Source: Lepiota brunneoincarnata
Taxonomy: Eukaryota > Basidiomycota > Agaricomycetes > Agaricales > Agaricaceae
Length of the DNA: 64,000 nucleotides
Direction of reading: 5' to 3'
Assembly: GCA_023014365.1 (NCBI GenBank)
Contig: JAEBUN010000019.1
Coordinates: forward strand, 918,071-982,070
The notes under the pieces are model-generated. The model saw only the letters and a list, made by a program, of their open reading frames with translations. It was not told the origin of the DNA and made no database searches. The translations under genes were made by a program, and so were the position numbers. Below, piece by piece: positions 1 to 10,976 of the stretch (its first letter is position 1; each line of letters starts with the position of its first letter).

Positions 1-1623
1 GGAGAACAGAAAACATACCACCTAGCCAAGAAAGAAGTATATTGGCCAGGAATGTTGACATTCATAAAGAACTATGTCAAAGGCTGTCCAGAGTGTCAGC
101 AACACAAAATCATATGCAGACCGGATCACATACCAACTCAACCAATCCCACCATCACCTTCCAGATGCCCATTTGCTCAAAATTTATGGGATCTTACCAC
201 CTAGTGCCAGTCATAATTGTAAGGGGACTGGTGTTGTATGCTCTGCGTCACGCTCCCCCTTATGCAAGGTACACCTAGGGATCTGCAGTTGGACGTCTGG
301 GCTTGGCCTTCCTAGCCAATGCCCGATGCCTGAGCCTGGTCTCGGCCTTCGGCCACCCCCATCCCCAAGCCCGATCCATGGGTGACTTCTTACTATTAGT
401 TGTTTGTTTATTGTTTGTGCACGTTATTACTGGTAGCTATTGTAGTGTTTGGTCATCTGGTCTGTGCGCAGACCACTATGTACATATATAGCGTGGGTGG
501 CAATTGTAAATCACCATCTGAATATCAACTTGGTTCTGGTGCTATATCCTCCCCTAATAATAATGCGATATTGTCCATGGTGGACCACAGCCTTACAAAG
601 GGGGTAATTTTCATCCCAACCTCAGATCAATCAAATGCCAATGACATTGGACAACTATTAATAGAAAAAGTCTTCACCAGATTCGGATTACCCGATAAAA
701 TCATATTAGATTGAGACCCAAGATTTGCTGCCAACTCCCTCCAAGAGCTAGCCAAATGCCTAAACATCCAACAAGCATGCTCAACCGCATACCATCCCCA
801 GACAGATGGTTCCACCAAACAATACAACCAAGAAATCGAGACCTACCTTGCCATATACTGCACCAGGAATCCCCTTGACTGGTCAGAAACCCTCCCTATC
901 ACCGAGTTCACACACAACTCCAAAATACATGCCTCAAGGCAGAAATCCCCATTTGAACTAATCATGGGATACAACCCTCCACCAATACCCACAGTAATGG
1001 AAACATCAAACTTTCCATCAGTAAATGAATGCATCAGACTTCTTGATGACACCAGAAAAGAAGCACACACGGCACATCAACTCTCCACCAACATTATGAA
1101 ACAAAGAACTAGAAAAACTGTCAAACCCCTTGAAACATGTCAAAAAGTATGGCTAGAAGCCAAGAACCTTAAACTTCCCTTCATCTCCAACAAAATATCC
1201 CCAAAAAGACTAGGACCCTTCCCCATCTCGGAAGTCCTATCACCACTCACATACAAACTAAAACTTCCAATCAAATGGAAGATACATCCAGTATTCCACT
1301 GAAACCTCTTAACCCCATACAATGAAACAGAAGCATACAGACCTCATCTGACACCACCGCCACCAGACATCATCAATGAAGAAGAAGAATACAAAATAGA
1401 AGCCATTCTAAACCACCGACAACACCACGGAAAACTCCAATACTATGTCAAATGGAAAGGATACTCCCACATGGAGAACAAATGGATCACCAATGAAACA
1501 CTCTGCACAAATACCAAAGAATATCTAACAGAATATAAAGAAGCTCATGGAATTCCCCAGAAAGAACAGGAACCCATCAAAACCTACCAAAGACAACTTC
1601 ATTCTCACACCAAACATACTTAA
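1..1623 (+). pseudogene. Ty3 integrase with C-terminal chromodomain (broken pol)
   Basis: Frame 1 at 1-200 reads a His/Cys integrase zinc finger ending in GCPECQQHK. The core follows after the inserted LTR: catalytic Asp in SMVDHS, Asp in IILD at about 706-711, and Glu in NQEIETYL near 838. The chromodomain is at about 1375-1530, with aromatic residues in YYVKWKGY. Two TGA stops interrupt the frame, at 712-714 (where the family normally has Arg in an SDRDP-like motif) and at 1300-1302. Both are what loss of a CGA codon by CpG decay would give. The 218-559 insertion and frame change make it non-functional. It would have inserted element DNA into chromosomes. Confidence 0.88.
218..559 (+). mobile_element. 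Solo LTR of the KH-element family
   Basis: This 342-base stretch matches the LTRs of the element at 13244-15200 along its length, beginning TGTAAGGGGACTGG and ending near CCCCTAATA (the expected terminal CA has become TA). It is flanked by the five-base direct repeat ATAAT at 213-217 and 560-564, which identifies it as a real insertion reduced to one LTR by recombination. It lies inside the integrase gene of the host Ty3 element. A TATA-like run (ACATATATAG) is kept near 481-490. It is more diverged than the two LTRs of the full copy, so it is the older insertion. Confidence 0.9.
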
Positions 1624-1625
1624 AG

Positions 1626-2750
1626 ATGCCCATGAACCTCGACCTCACTCACCCCCAAACCACCCTCCCTTTTTCAACAACACCTTCACCAACTTCCTCA
1701 TCATCTTCTGTCGTCATCATAAACAATGCAAGCATCGAACATACTACACTTCAAACAACTCCTGTTCCGGCCCTGTCTCCCTATACCCCCTCTCACACCT
1801 TCACCGCAACATACGCCTCCCTCAGGGATGAGACCCCCGACCCCAACGACACCCCAGAACCAACAGCCGCCCCAGCCGCCTCCCTTAGATACCATACAGC
1901 TGGAGTACGATCATATGGACCAGATCACCCTTCTGATGGAGATCTGCGTGAGGCTGCCACCGACGGAGCCTTTACGACTAAATTGGAACACACTTCAATT
2001 TCAGAATACGACCGACAACTCTGGTACAACTATACCCACCACATACGACAGACTAAGGCTCTCGCTACTGCGTACAATACGCAACGCGCCTGGGCAGAAT
2101 CACTCGAGCAACTTCTCCGCTCAAGATCAGACCTCATGTCCGAGGTGTCGAAGAACCTACCCAAACGAGATGAGGTACATACCTCGCAGCCCCCCACCAC
2201 AACCATCCCCACCACTACCATGATGACCACTGCCGCTATCATCACCACCATCCCCAACAAGGGAAGAAAGCCCACCAGTATCAGAAATCCCTTCAGACTT
2301 CTCACCCCCACCAAGGACACCACCCACACCATCGCCAATAACAATGTCCCAATTCGGAACTCCCCCAACCCCATTCACTCACGAACCAACCCCCGAACCA
2401 CCGACAGATCAGTCTGCATCCAATGCAGACACACAGGACACTGGGCCATGGACTGCCCCCAATTTGCCTGCCTCGGATGCAAGCAATATGCCCCAGGGCA
2501 CTACTTATACGACTGCATCAAATATAGATGCCCTCACTGCGCTGTCTTCCAACCGCACCATAAACGGACCAAATGCCCAAGTCAAAAGACTCGACACGCC
2601 CCCTACTCCAGAAATCCTACAACCCGTCCCTCGACCACTCCCACAACTCACCATCGATACATCGACCTCACCCATGACAATTACTACGAGGAATGCTACG
2701 ACGACGTGGCCGAATCAAACATTACAGGAGAACCATGCAGTTCCTTCTGA
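1626..2750 (+). CDS. Post-pol zinc-knuckle ORF of the Ty3 element
   Basis: This 374-residue open frame starts two bases after the TAA that ends pol (1621-1623), so reinitiation after termination is possible. The N-terminal two thirds are Pro/Thr/Ser-rich. Around residues 260-310 there are three Cys/His clusters: a canonical CCHC knuckle starting CIQCRHTGHWAMDC, then two C-x2-C-x6-H-x4-C variants, CLGC...H...C and CPHC...H...C. CCHC knuckles bind nucleic acid and normally sit at the end of Gag; here they lie after integrase. The frame is intact although pol upstream is broken. The DNA is C/A-rich, so open frames last longer by chance, and a second frame is open over 2344-2994. Function unknown; RNA binding is an inference. 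Confidence 0.6.
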   Translation: MPMNLDLTHPQTTLPFSTTPSPTSSSSSVVIINNASIEHTTLQTTPVPALSPYTPSHTFTATYASLRDETPDPNDTPEPTAAPAASLRYHTAGVRSYGPDHPSDGDLREAATDGAFTTKLEHTSISEYDRQLWYNYTHHIRQTKALATAYNTQRAWAESLEQLLRSRSDLMSEVSKNLPKRDEVHTSQPPTTTIPTTTMMTTAAIITTIPNKGRKPTSIRNPFRLLTPTKDTTHTIANNNVPIRNSPNPIHSRTNPRTTDRSVCIQCRHTGHWAMDCPQFACLGCKQYAPGHYLYDCIKYRCPHCAVFQPHHKRTKCPSQKTRHAPYSRNPTTRPSTTPTTHHRYIDLTHDNYYEECYDDVAESNITGEPCSSF

Positions 2751-3031
2751 AGCAAACCAAATCACCCCACCAGAAGAAAGGATCAAAAGTCCCCATTTCA
2801 GACACTTTCTATACGACATCTTTTACCCAGGACAACCCCCATCCCCAGAAACTGCCACAATACTCGATCTTCACAGAACTCCCACTCCCACCTTCTCCCC
2901 TGTCATTCCCCCCAGACCAGACTCCACCGACCAACCACAGATCGATTACTATGAACCAAATTACCTAGCCAAGTACCCGGAAGAAGGAAACTAATGAGTT
3001 GTATGGAAAACAACTCTAGAAACGGACCTAA

Positions 3032-3426
3032 TGTTATCAGAAGCCACATCAGAAGGATGGTTACTTTTAGTTCACATTCCCATGTCACTATGAAACCATC
3101 AGTAGTGTACATCAGAAGGACTATTCTTAGTATACGCCTCATGTTTTCTTTGTTTTCTTATCTCTGACTCATAGCTACCCCAGTCCAAACTATTATTAGT
3201 AGGAGTACAGCCACACTTAGGAGTATATAAGGATACAGTACAATACCTTGTATCCTTATCTTAGTGTTATAAAGTTCTTGCCTCCTATACCTCTTTGCCA
3301 TAACCGGCTGGACTTATAGTGCTCCGTCGTCTCCAAGTCACACTCAGTAGGACAGGACCAAGTCTGTATAGACATCCTGTGTCGAACCCCATGCTACTCA
3401 AGAGCAAACCCCTAACCCAGGTAACA
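3032..3426 (+). repeat. Ty3 LTR, family B (395 bp), plus orientation
   Basis: Begins TGTTATCAG and ends CAGGTAACA. It holds a TATA box (GTATATAAGG, about 3222) followed after about 30 bases by TATCTTAGTGTT, the segment that in the related 5' LTR at 10977 is complementary to the primer site. It is homologous to LTRs at 10977-11361 (plus), 16366-16749 (minus) and, degraded, 25856-26200 (plus). What follows it (CCATCAGTGG) is not a primer-binding site, so it acts as a 3' or solo LTR. The five bases on each side differ. Confidence 0.85.
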
Positions 3427-3918
3427 CCATCAGTGGTTCTCCCTATGTTTCACAATTGGAACCCATTTCCCAACTAGGTTATCCAATGTTTTGGCACCAT
3501 AATTGGGTTGGCTCCTTCCATTTTAGTCTCCTGGAGTTCCCTGAATCTCCTCCAGACATCTAAACTTTAGTGAATAAATCAGGCAGCCTTGTCCCTTCTC
3601 CAGGTGACCCCTCAGATTGTAAACCATCAATTTGCACTCTATTTTCCCTTGGTTTGTGGCTTCAGACAAATGTAGCTAGGAATATTTGTATACCCATGAT
3701 GTACCATTAATCATTAATTATCCCTCTGCCAATGGGTTGACATATTAGAGCCTTGGGTCATGTCCTAGGTATTTCCTTGCCTGGCCAGCAACTCAGGACT
3801 CATTCTGGCTCTCTTATTCCCTATAGCTAAGGGTTATTAAGAGTTTCTGCCTCAATTCCAAGGGTATAGGTCAAATAAATTCGATTTTTCAGGTATATTC
3901 AAAATTTTGGTGTATTAA
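3427..3918. other. No gene seen; repeat-derived spacer
   Basis: AT-rich sequence between an LTR and a truncated gag fragment. I see no open frame of note, no match to other parts of the window and no clear terminal repeats. It ends in GTATTAACA right where similarity to the gag at 12889 begins, so the right boundary may be the end of an unrecognised insertion. Confidence 0.4.
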
Positions 3919-5153
3919 CAGCACCCCCAGAAACACATTCCCCCAAAGGAACCAGTACCAACCAAATTGCAGACCAAATTGCCCCAACAACAATGTGCCA
4001 TATGCACAATTCTATCAAAGGAGTAACACTCCCAAATTTACACCACAAGACCCACATGCCATGGAAATAGACCATGTCTTAATGGAAGAAGGATATGAAG
4101 ATCCTTATTCCAAAATACCACAACTGGAATACACCAAAGAAGATCCCATCCAAGAATTATTAGAACTAGATGCTGTTGTCACCAGACAACAGATGAAAGC
4201 TTATCAGAAGCAAGAATGTTTCCAATGTGGAGCAAATGATTATTGGGTCAGCAAATACCCATACCCACCACCTACCAGACACCTCCCAGGAATGCATACC
4301 AATCTGCCACACCTGACCAGAAACCCAAATTGTCCCCCTTTCCAAGGAAATATGCCTAACCCTGCTTCAAATCCCAACAATGCAAGTATTCCCTTGCTGT
4401 TGCAGAAGTCACATCCCAAATGCACCAAATGGTGGATGAACTCAACCCCAAGTTACAACAGGAACTCCACTTTGCACTAGCTAAGGATCCGGAGATGTGT
4501 CCATTCCAGGATTTTTAAAATGGAATGCTGTCAATCGATGTGCCCCTGCACATTCCAGAATTCAGAAGGACTTTATGTACTCTCACTCCCAGAAGGACAA
4601 TTTCTTGATAAACTCTGTACAATTATGACTTTCCCCAAATAAACAATCCCTTTTCCTACCCATTGAGATTTGGAGTGAATGAACATCAAAACTCATGGCC
4701 ATCACTGCCCTAATTGACTCAGGAGCCCAAGGGAATTTCATTTCCCACAAAGTTGTTAAACAACATGGTTATCAAACCAAATGGCTGGACCAACCAATCC
4801 CTCTCAGCAACATTGATGGAACTGACAACCAACATGGCAAAATCCATGAATACATCAAAATCAAAACCATCATTGATGGAAGAGATTGCACACTAGAAGC
4901 ATATGTCACAAACACCAGTGAGAAAGACCTCATCATTGGATTTCCCTGGTTAGAACAATACAATCCTAACATCAACTGGAAAACCAAAACATTCTCTTGG
5001 AAATCCCAAATCAATCACCAAGACTTTTCCAAACTCCTCAGAACCCTACAACAACCTGTCAAACTCAACTCCATTGCCATGGACATAATGGCTGGAAAAA
5101 CCTCTCAACCCAAAGACAACCCAGAAGAATACATCAACCTTTCAAATGTTGAC
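3919..5153 (+). pseudogene. Truncated Ty3 gag C-terminus and protease fragment
   Basis: This segment parallels 12889-13243 plus 15206-16100 of the element at 10977, without the nested KH element. The gag tail (3995-4480) keeps a zinc knuckle that starts CFQCGAND, with Tyr where the sister copy has His. The protease frame (4695 on) has the DSGAQGNFIS active-site region and ends in IGFPWLEQYNP. It shows what the gag looked like before the KH element inserted. Similarity starts abruptly at 3919 and stops at about 5153, where a sequence starting TGTGAGAGAGG begins, so both ends are broken. It is a relic of the same family, not a working copy. Confidence 0.8.
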
Positions 5154-7588
5154 TGTGAGAGAGGAAATGTGCCTGTGCATGAAACTTGGCATATGCTCCC
5201 TTCTTACATTGTCCATCACTCCCAATGTGTTGTGACTCCCAAGGCATTGTTGATCCTGGTGGCACAATGCCCCCCTCCCTCTTTAGTGTAGTTCTTTTCC
5301 TTTGTAGTGGTAGTTACACATTTATTTTTCTTTGCAACATATTCTATCTTTTGTCGCTAATTGTCTAGGACTTGTAGTATAAAACAGGTGTGTGAGCACC
5401 TCTAGGAGGAAGTTTTTTGGGGGGGAGCCTTGCTCTCATTCTCTTGTTTTAAACAACCTCTCATTCTTTACCCTCTGTCATTACCCTATTCCTAATTTCA
5501 CTCCCTCTCATGTTCTTGCTCTTACGATGGACTTGAGGCCTTGTAACCATTTTGCCAGTTACACTTGTTTTTACTATTTTGTTGCAAACACTGAAAAGTG
5601 GATTACTTTATGAGATTGAAAATGAAGTTTGTTAACAGGTTTGCTAATTCTGACTTTATAAGTTTGTGAGGGAGAGGTTGTCACAGATCTCTAGAAATAT
5701 ATTCAATTCTAGTGTTTTTAGGGTCTTAGTAAGTTATTCTCTTAGTCTCCAACTAGACAGACAGTTGTCCTATCTGAATACAATGGGAACTTTGATGGTC
5801 ATTACTATATAATATGTTAACTAATGTCTTCACAATTTGATAAGTCAGGCAAAACACAAGCTTTTGCAATCAGTGAACCTCTGGAAACCTAGCGGACAAC
5901 ATGTTCTAATGGGCCCTAGCATACTACATCCTTTTCTCTTGACAAAACTATAAATTTACACTATCCAGCGAGACAGGCTTTTGACAAGCTCCTGCAGTAA
6001 GTGTCTTTAAGCTAGTAGGCCTAGCAGACAGTGTTATCTAATGGGCCCTAGTGCACTACAGCTTCTGAACAATGCAATAAAACTTTATACTACTCAGCGA
6101 GATAGGCTTCTTGTGAGCTCCTGCAGTAAGTATCTTTAAACTAGATAGACCTAGTGGACAGTGTTTTCAATGGGCCCTAGCATACTATGTTCACTTCTCA
6201 ATTAAACAGCTCTACAATTCAATGGTATACTTCTGAGGCAAGGCCTCTAAGAGGAACCCAAAGAAACGGAAGTTAGTGAACTTTCTACTTAAGAACAGAA
6301 GAGTTGTGGCAACTCATATTCAGTCCTTGAGTCAAGCAGAAGGGTCTATCAATATCTCAATCGTTTCAAAGGGTCTGGTTTTAAAGAGTATAACTTTTTA
6401 AATCTCTGGTGGTCTATGACCAAAGAAAATTGTGTAAAATTGCTTTAAATTCCTATCCTAATCGACCATACAATCAGAGGGGGGAAATAGGCAAGCAGTT
6501 TCTTGCCTCCCATGTAATTTACAGATGAGTTTTTATAACATTATACAATTGACTTATGGGTATACCTGAAACAAGCCTTCAGCTTCATCATTTTATTGTC
6601 TCCTCATCATTTAGGAGCATCATTCTATAAGTTCTGATATCAGCGACATAATTTGCTCTCAGGAACTTGCTCCCTAAGTGCCTGGTTATTTATATCACAG
6701 CCAGTTGGGTTAGCAAGTTTACTCACTTTTTATCTTTTTCTTGGATTCTCCACACCCGGGTTCTCAACCCTAATGTTCTAAAAGTTCTCTTCCATAGCCT
6801 TCAGGCAGTAAACTAATAGTAGAATTTAATTAGCTTGTTTCATTCTTATCAATCTTTATTTTCTAGTCCATCATTTCTGGTCTCTTTTGTTACTATGAGG
6901 GAGCATCCATCCCTGAGTACCCTCTTAGATACCCCCATCCAATCTTTTATCTTTCAATACCATCAGAGCTGTTTCAAGGGGACATTCTTGTCAGGGCATT
7001 AGCTAATCCCTACATTCTTTTGTCAAGATTCACTCCCAGACCTGTTATTATGACTAGGTACCATCCAGATGACATAGGTGTTGCGACTTGTCTGCTTTCT
7101 AGGGCAGAGGTGAAGAAATGGGTCTTTTGTGCAGTCATGAGTATCTTAACTAATATCTTAGTTAACATGGTATTGGATACAATGCTCAGGTACATTCATA
7201 CCAGAGTCATTCTTCCATAGCCTTATCACTAATAAGTTAGTTAACATCACTTTTACTTGTCTGGGTGTTCTGGTTCTGTTTCTGAGATGTCTGCCTTCAC
7301 ATATTTTAGATAGTATTCTAAGTCTCTCGCACCCAGTGTCTGACCATGGCCATGTACTGATATTATTTGGTAATGGAGAGTTAGTTACTTTATTAGCTAG
7401 TGATTTCACAAATGAAATGATTTTGCAGTGCAACAACGCAACTTTTTGTTCTATAACTGGAGCCCACCACAAGAGGCTTCTAGGTCTATCTATCCATCAA
7501 CATCACTCGCTTGCTCTCCCAGGAGCTCTTGCTTGCTGTCTGAGACCCAACCCTAGATCTGTCTGACACCTCTATTCCTCAGAACCTT
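5154..7588 (+). mobile_element. Probable LTR and leader of a second Ty3-type element
   Basis: The sequence starts TGTGAGAGAGG exactly where the gag/protease copy breaks off, has a TATA-like GTATAAAACAG near 5380, and a similar start (TTTGTGAGGGAGAGG) recurs near 5664. It contains a 130-base tandem repeat (5888-6200) and then about 1.4 kb without a credible gene, leading to a gag-like ORF at 7589. This order fits an LTR plus long leader, but I cannot fix the LTR ends or a target duplication. The short ORFs in it look like chance. Confidence 0.45.
5888..6200 (+). repeat. Direct tandem repeat, about 131-base unit, 2.4 copies
   Basis: Units start at 5888, 6020 and 6150, each opening with CCTAG(C/T)GGACA-like sequence and containing AATGGGCCCTAG. 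The first two also share CAGCGAGA(C/T)AGGCTT and GAGCTCCTGCAGTAAG-like stretches; the third is cut after about 50 bases. The copies differ by scattered substitutions and small gaps. Inside a retroelement leader such repeats may be regulatory or just replication slippage products; no function can be assigned. Confidence 0.75.
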
Positions 7589-8326
7589 ATGCCCTACTAT
7601 CCCTTTTCCAACTTGTCAACAGCATCTTCATTTTATATGGTATCTTGGCACACACCAGATTTGACAATGGCGTATTATGGAGCAAACTTTTACAATGATC
7701 AGCTCACTTGGGCCAGCACCCCAACAAGAAACCCTAACCCAAGCTGTGACCCAGCACCCCATTATGGTAATTATGCCCAGCCAGGTCCCCCAAGGCCTGG
7801 CTTTGTTCCTACGCAATGGGGCAATCCAGCAGATTCACCACCATTGTCCTCAATGGCACTACTATCAATAACTGCAAGCTCTGGATCATCTTCATCAACA
7901 ACAACCAGTTCCCCAGCAGGAAACCCCTTAGCACTGCAGGCTCCTCTGGCCTCTCAGCAGGCACCCCTGCCCCCACCACAGCTGCAGGTCTCTTGGATTC
8001 CTCAACAAGTGCCCTCTCAGGCTCCACAGCAGCCACCACCCCACTACTAGCCAGCAGCACCTGTCTAGCCCCAGCATATCTACCATCACTATCATGCCCC
8101 CCAGTCTAACTGACACATGCCAGCTCCTCATGACCATGGGACCCCCAAATTTGATAGCCAGCTGCTCTTGCTCATGTGGTTCTTCGACAAGATCAAAATC
8201 TTGGGTAACAATTGTGGTTTAACAGCTCACAAGCTGATTCAGCATAACCTCCATTATCTAGACAGTTGAGAATATGAGGTTTGGCAATCCTGCATTGCTA
8301 CTCAGGGCCATGACTGGGACCATTTC
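7589..8326 (+). pseudogene. Ty3-type gag 5' part, cut by a LINE insertion
   Basis: The first frame (7589-8050) encodes a Pro/Gln/Ser-rich leader protein containing WHTPDLTMAYYGANFYND, which I recognise as typical of gag starts in one basidiomycete Ty3 group. After a stop, another stretch (about 8150-8320) reads FFDKIKILGNNCGL and a tryptophan-containing helix, the usual capsid-like region of those gags, with a TAG-type interruption near 8268. The sequence ends at the T-run of the LINE at 8327, so the rest of the element is missing. It is a relic. Confidence 0.65.
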
Positions 8327-8404
8327 TTTTTTTTTTTTTTTTTTTTTTTAAATCAACAATTTATTTTGCAGGGCCTGTTAGCAGTCTGCACCAATGAGTA
8401 TCTA

Positions 8405-9790
8405 CTACATTGGATTAGCTAAAGAGATGGGGCCAGAGGCCCCATGTGATAAACTATGTATGGCTGCAAAGGGAGGGGGGGAAGGTGGCAGAGAGGGAGA
8501 AGAGGGTGGTTGGCTCACTCTGGAGGCAGGAATCCCTTGGGAAGCAGTAGGCTTTGGAGGAAAGGCAAAGGCAGCTGGGTTGTCTTGGAGAAATTGAACT
8601 AAGTCAGAGAGCAGCAGGGAAGTGTTGTGCTGAAGGTTGGACTTTGTCCTTGAGAAGTAGAGGCAGTCATAAAGGATGTGGTTCTGGGTCTCCAGGAGTT
8701 CACCACATTGGCATTGGACTGGTTCATCAGGGAAGAACTGCTGGTGGTATTTCCCAATAGGGGCATGGCTGGTAATACAGTGGGTGAGGTGAGCAGTGAG
8801 AGATGGTGGGTCCTTGGTGGTTAAGATGAGCCAAGTTCCATGGTGTAAGGATGATGGGGCAAAGGGCTTGTTGCTTTTATCAAAGATGGTGAGAAATTGG
8901 GAGCCATAGTATTTGGATGAGGCTGCAAAGTCCTTCTGCCACTCAGCAGATGCAGTAAGAGAAGCCTGAGCCTGCAGGAAGTCCAGTGTGGTTGGAGAAG
9001 CTGCAGAAGCAGGAAAGCGTGCAGATTTGGCCTCATGAGTGACTGAAGCCAAGGCAGGGAGCTGCCATGTGGAGGGGATTGAGACAAACTTGACTGTCTG
9101 GGAGGAAGAAGCTGCCAGCCAGGGGAATAAGGCCTTAATGACTGCCAGAGAGTGAGCCTGTCCAGAGTGGGGGAAGGGATCAAGGATGGTTTTACAAGAA
9201 GAAAAAGAAGAAGAAGAGATAAGGACAGTAATATCTGAAGCATTATCAACAAGAGAGAGAGAAGTACATAAACTAGAGTGCAAGGCAAATAAGGTAGCAC
9301 AGGATTGTTGACCCTGACCAGGGGAGAGAGATACACTAAAAATAGAGGAAGAAGAGAGGGTGATAGCAACTGAGGCTGATGTGCACAGCCCAGAATTGGG
9401 AAGGGGAGAGTGGGTAGAAATGAAAACTAAGGGAGAGAACTGGGAACAAGAGGAGGAGGAAATGATGGTGTCTACCCTACTGTGAAAGAGCTGAATCTCC
9501 ACAGGTGTGTGGGACCCAGGAGGAAGAGAGAGAAAGGAAAACCTATCTGAATATAAGTTAAGTAGGCGTTGGCCTGGTCTACCAACAGAAGGGAAAGAAA
9601 TCAGAGGGTCAGTGGCCTTGGCAGCCAACCTGTCAAAGTCCTGGAGAGCACCACCAGTCTGTCTGTGAATGCCTGGGGCAAGGAAGGGGATGATCAGTGG
9701 GTGCTTGACTGTGGAGGTAGAGCACCAATCCAGGAGGGAGTGAAGGGCATGAGTGTGGTGAAGCCTGCGAATGCAGAGGGCAGTTCTATC
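8405..9790 (-). pseudogene. LINE C-terminal region: RNase H-like and zinc cluster
   Basis: The long minus-strand frame 9628-8405 (407 residues) is in a different frame from the reverse transcriptase, so a frameshift lies near 9790-9800. The central part, rich in Ser and hydrophobic strands with acidic residues (SLVDNASD), is what remains of an RNase H domain. Further on, SHAPIGKYHQQFF and CQCGELLETQNHILYDC form the C-x-C-x8-H-x4-C cluster usual at the end of fungal LINE ORF2 proteins. The Pro/Ser-rich tail reaches to about 70 bases before the poly(A). Non-functional as a separate protein. Confidence 0.75.
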
Positions 9791-10940
9791 ACACAGTTTG
9801 CAAAGATGAAGGTGGAGGGGGGATAAGGCCAGCTAGTGCATTGACTCCCCCAACAGGAGAGGTCCTAAATGCACCTGTGATCCAGAGGCCAGCCTTGCAT
9901 TGAGCATGTCGGAGCTGAGAGAGGAGGCCCTTCACTTGGGCACCATGGAAGAACCATAAGGAAGAGCCATAAGTCATGATAGGGACTACACAGGAATGAT
10001 AGAGGAGATGCTTCTGGTCTGCAGTGAGGCCCCAGGCAGAGTTGCCAAGCATCCCCATAGCATGCACAGTAGTAAGGGCCTTGGTAGAATAGAACCATAC
10101 ATGGGCATTGAAGGATAGCCACCAGTCAAACCAGAAGCCCAGGTATTTCCAGACTGGTTTGGCAGTCAGAGGAGTGTCACCTGAGAAGAGAGCAAATCCA
10201 AGGTCTAAAGGAGCCACATCATTGTGGTGGCAGGAAAAGTGGAACACCTCTGTTTTGGAGTGCTCCAGAACTAAGCCAAGAGAGTCCATCAAGGAGTGAA
10301 TGACTGCATAAGCCTGGCAGAGAACAGCCAAGTTGTCAGCCCAGTCCTTGTGCTGCACAATAAGAAGGCCATCATCCACAAAAGAAAGAGCTGTAGCATT
10401 AATGTGGTCCATGGAGGAATGATGATCAAAGAGATGGAGGATGGGAGCCACAATAAGGGCAGAGAGGACAGGAGAGAGTGCAGAGCCCTGGCCTACACCC
10501 ACACTAGAAGGATACCACTCAGATTCAGCAGAGCCCCATACAAAGCATGTGCAGCATCCCACCAAATAAGACTGGAAGAAGGAGACAAGGGAAGCAGGAA
10601 AGCCCATAAGTCAAAGGATTTCCAGTAGAATCTCATGATTAATGGAGGGGAAGAACTGGGCAATGTCAAATGCCAGTACACTAGAGACAAGGCCCTTGGC
10701 CCAGCCAGCACAAACTACATGAGTGAGGAAGAGACCAGCATCTTCAGTGGACCTCTGGATGATGCCTCCCAGTTGATTGGAGTGGAAGATTCCATTAGAT
10801 ACAGCATCAAACTGCATGCAGCAGGCAATCATCTTCTCAATAAGCTTTCCTAGGGTATTAAGGAGGGCAATTGGGTGGAAAGACTTGGAAGTGGAGTAAG
10901 TCCTCACCCATGAAAAAACACTGGGGGATAATGCCCACAC
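9789..10940 (-). pseudogene. LINE reverse transcriptase domain, one stop
   Basis: Two minus frames in the same register (10940-10611 and 10607-9789) join across a single TGA at 10613-10611. Motifs are in the expected order: FHPIALLNTLGKLIEKMI (fingers), FDIAQFFPSINHEIL (motif A aspartate), GVGQGSALSPVLSALI (motif B), ALSFVDDGLLI (catalytic FVDD) and KPVWKYLGFWFD. The stop sits between EIL and LMGFP, where CGA (Arg) to TGA is the simplest origin. It would copy LINE RNA into DNA at the target nick. The N-terminal endonuclease is missing. Confidence 0.85.
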
Positions 10941-10976
10941 AGTCCTCTAGGAAGGACAGTGCTGTGGCCTGGTTAT

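Larger units (their letters stand above)
1..3426 (+). mobile_element. 3' part of a Ty3 chromodomain LTR retrotransposon
   Basis: This is the end of a Ty3-type element cut by the left window edge. In order it holds the integrase zinc finger, the integrase core, a chromodomain, a downstream zinc-knuckle ORF and one LTR. Chromodomain integrases of Ty3 chromoviruses target chromatin. A solo LTR of another family is inserted in the integrase at 218-559. The LTR at 3032-3426 begins TGTTATCAG, ends GGTAACA and is close to those at 10977-11361 and 16366-16749. No clear polypurine tract precedes it and no matching 5-base target duplication flanks it, so its membership of this same insertion is likely but not proven. 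In-frame stops show the element is dead. Confidence 0.85.
8327..10976 (-). mobile_element. 5'-truncated non-LTR retrotransposon (LINE) with RNase H
   Basis: On the minus strand this runs from a reverse transcriptase to a poly(A) tail, which appears on the plus strand as 23 T at 8327-8349. It landed in a Ty3 gag. The reverse transcriptase core with FVDD and a downstream RNase H-like region plus a Cys/His cluster fit the I/Tad-like LINE groups of fungi. The 5' end is lost at 10976, where a Ty3 LTR abuts. It has at least one stop and one frameshift, so it is inactive. Confidence 0.85.

Noticed and set aside
2344..2994. 216-codon frame overlapping the zinc-knuckle ORF
   Set aside because: The DNA is C/A-rich and poor in stops, so long overlapping frames are expected. 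No domain is visible. It may be a frameshifted continuation, but I do not list it as a gene.
5888..6200. CRISPR-like array
   Set aside because: Units are about 131 bases, imperfect and contiguous, with no spacers, in a eukaryotic retroelement.
8327..8349. T-run as a transcription terminator
   Set aside because: It is the poly(A) tail of the minus-strand LINE, given the LINE ORF end just beyond it.
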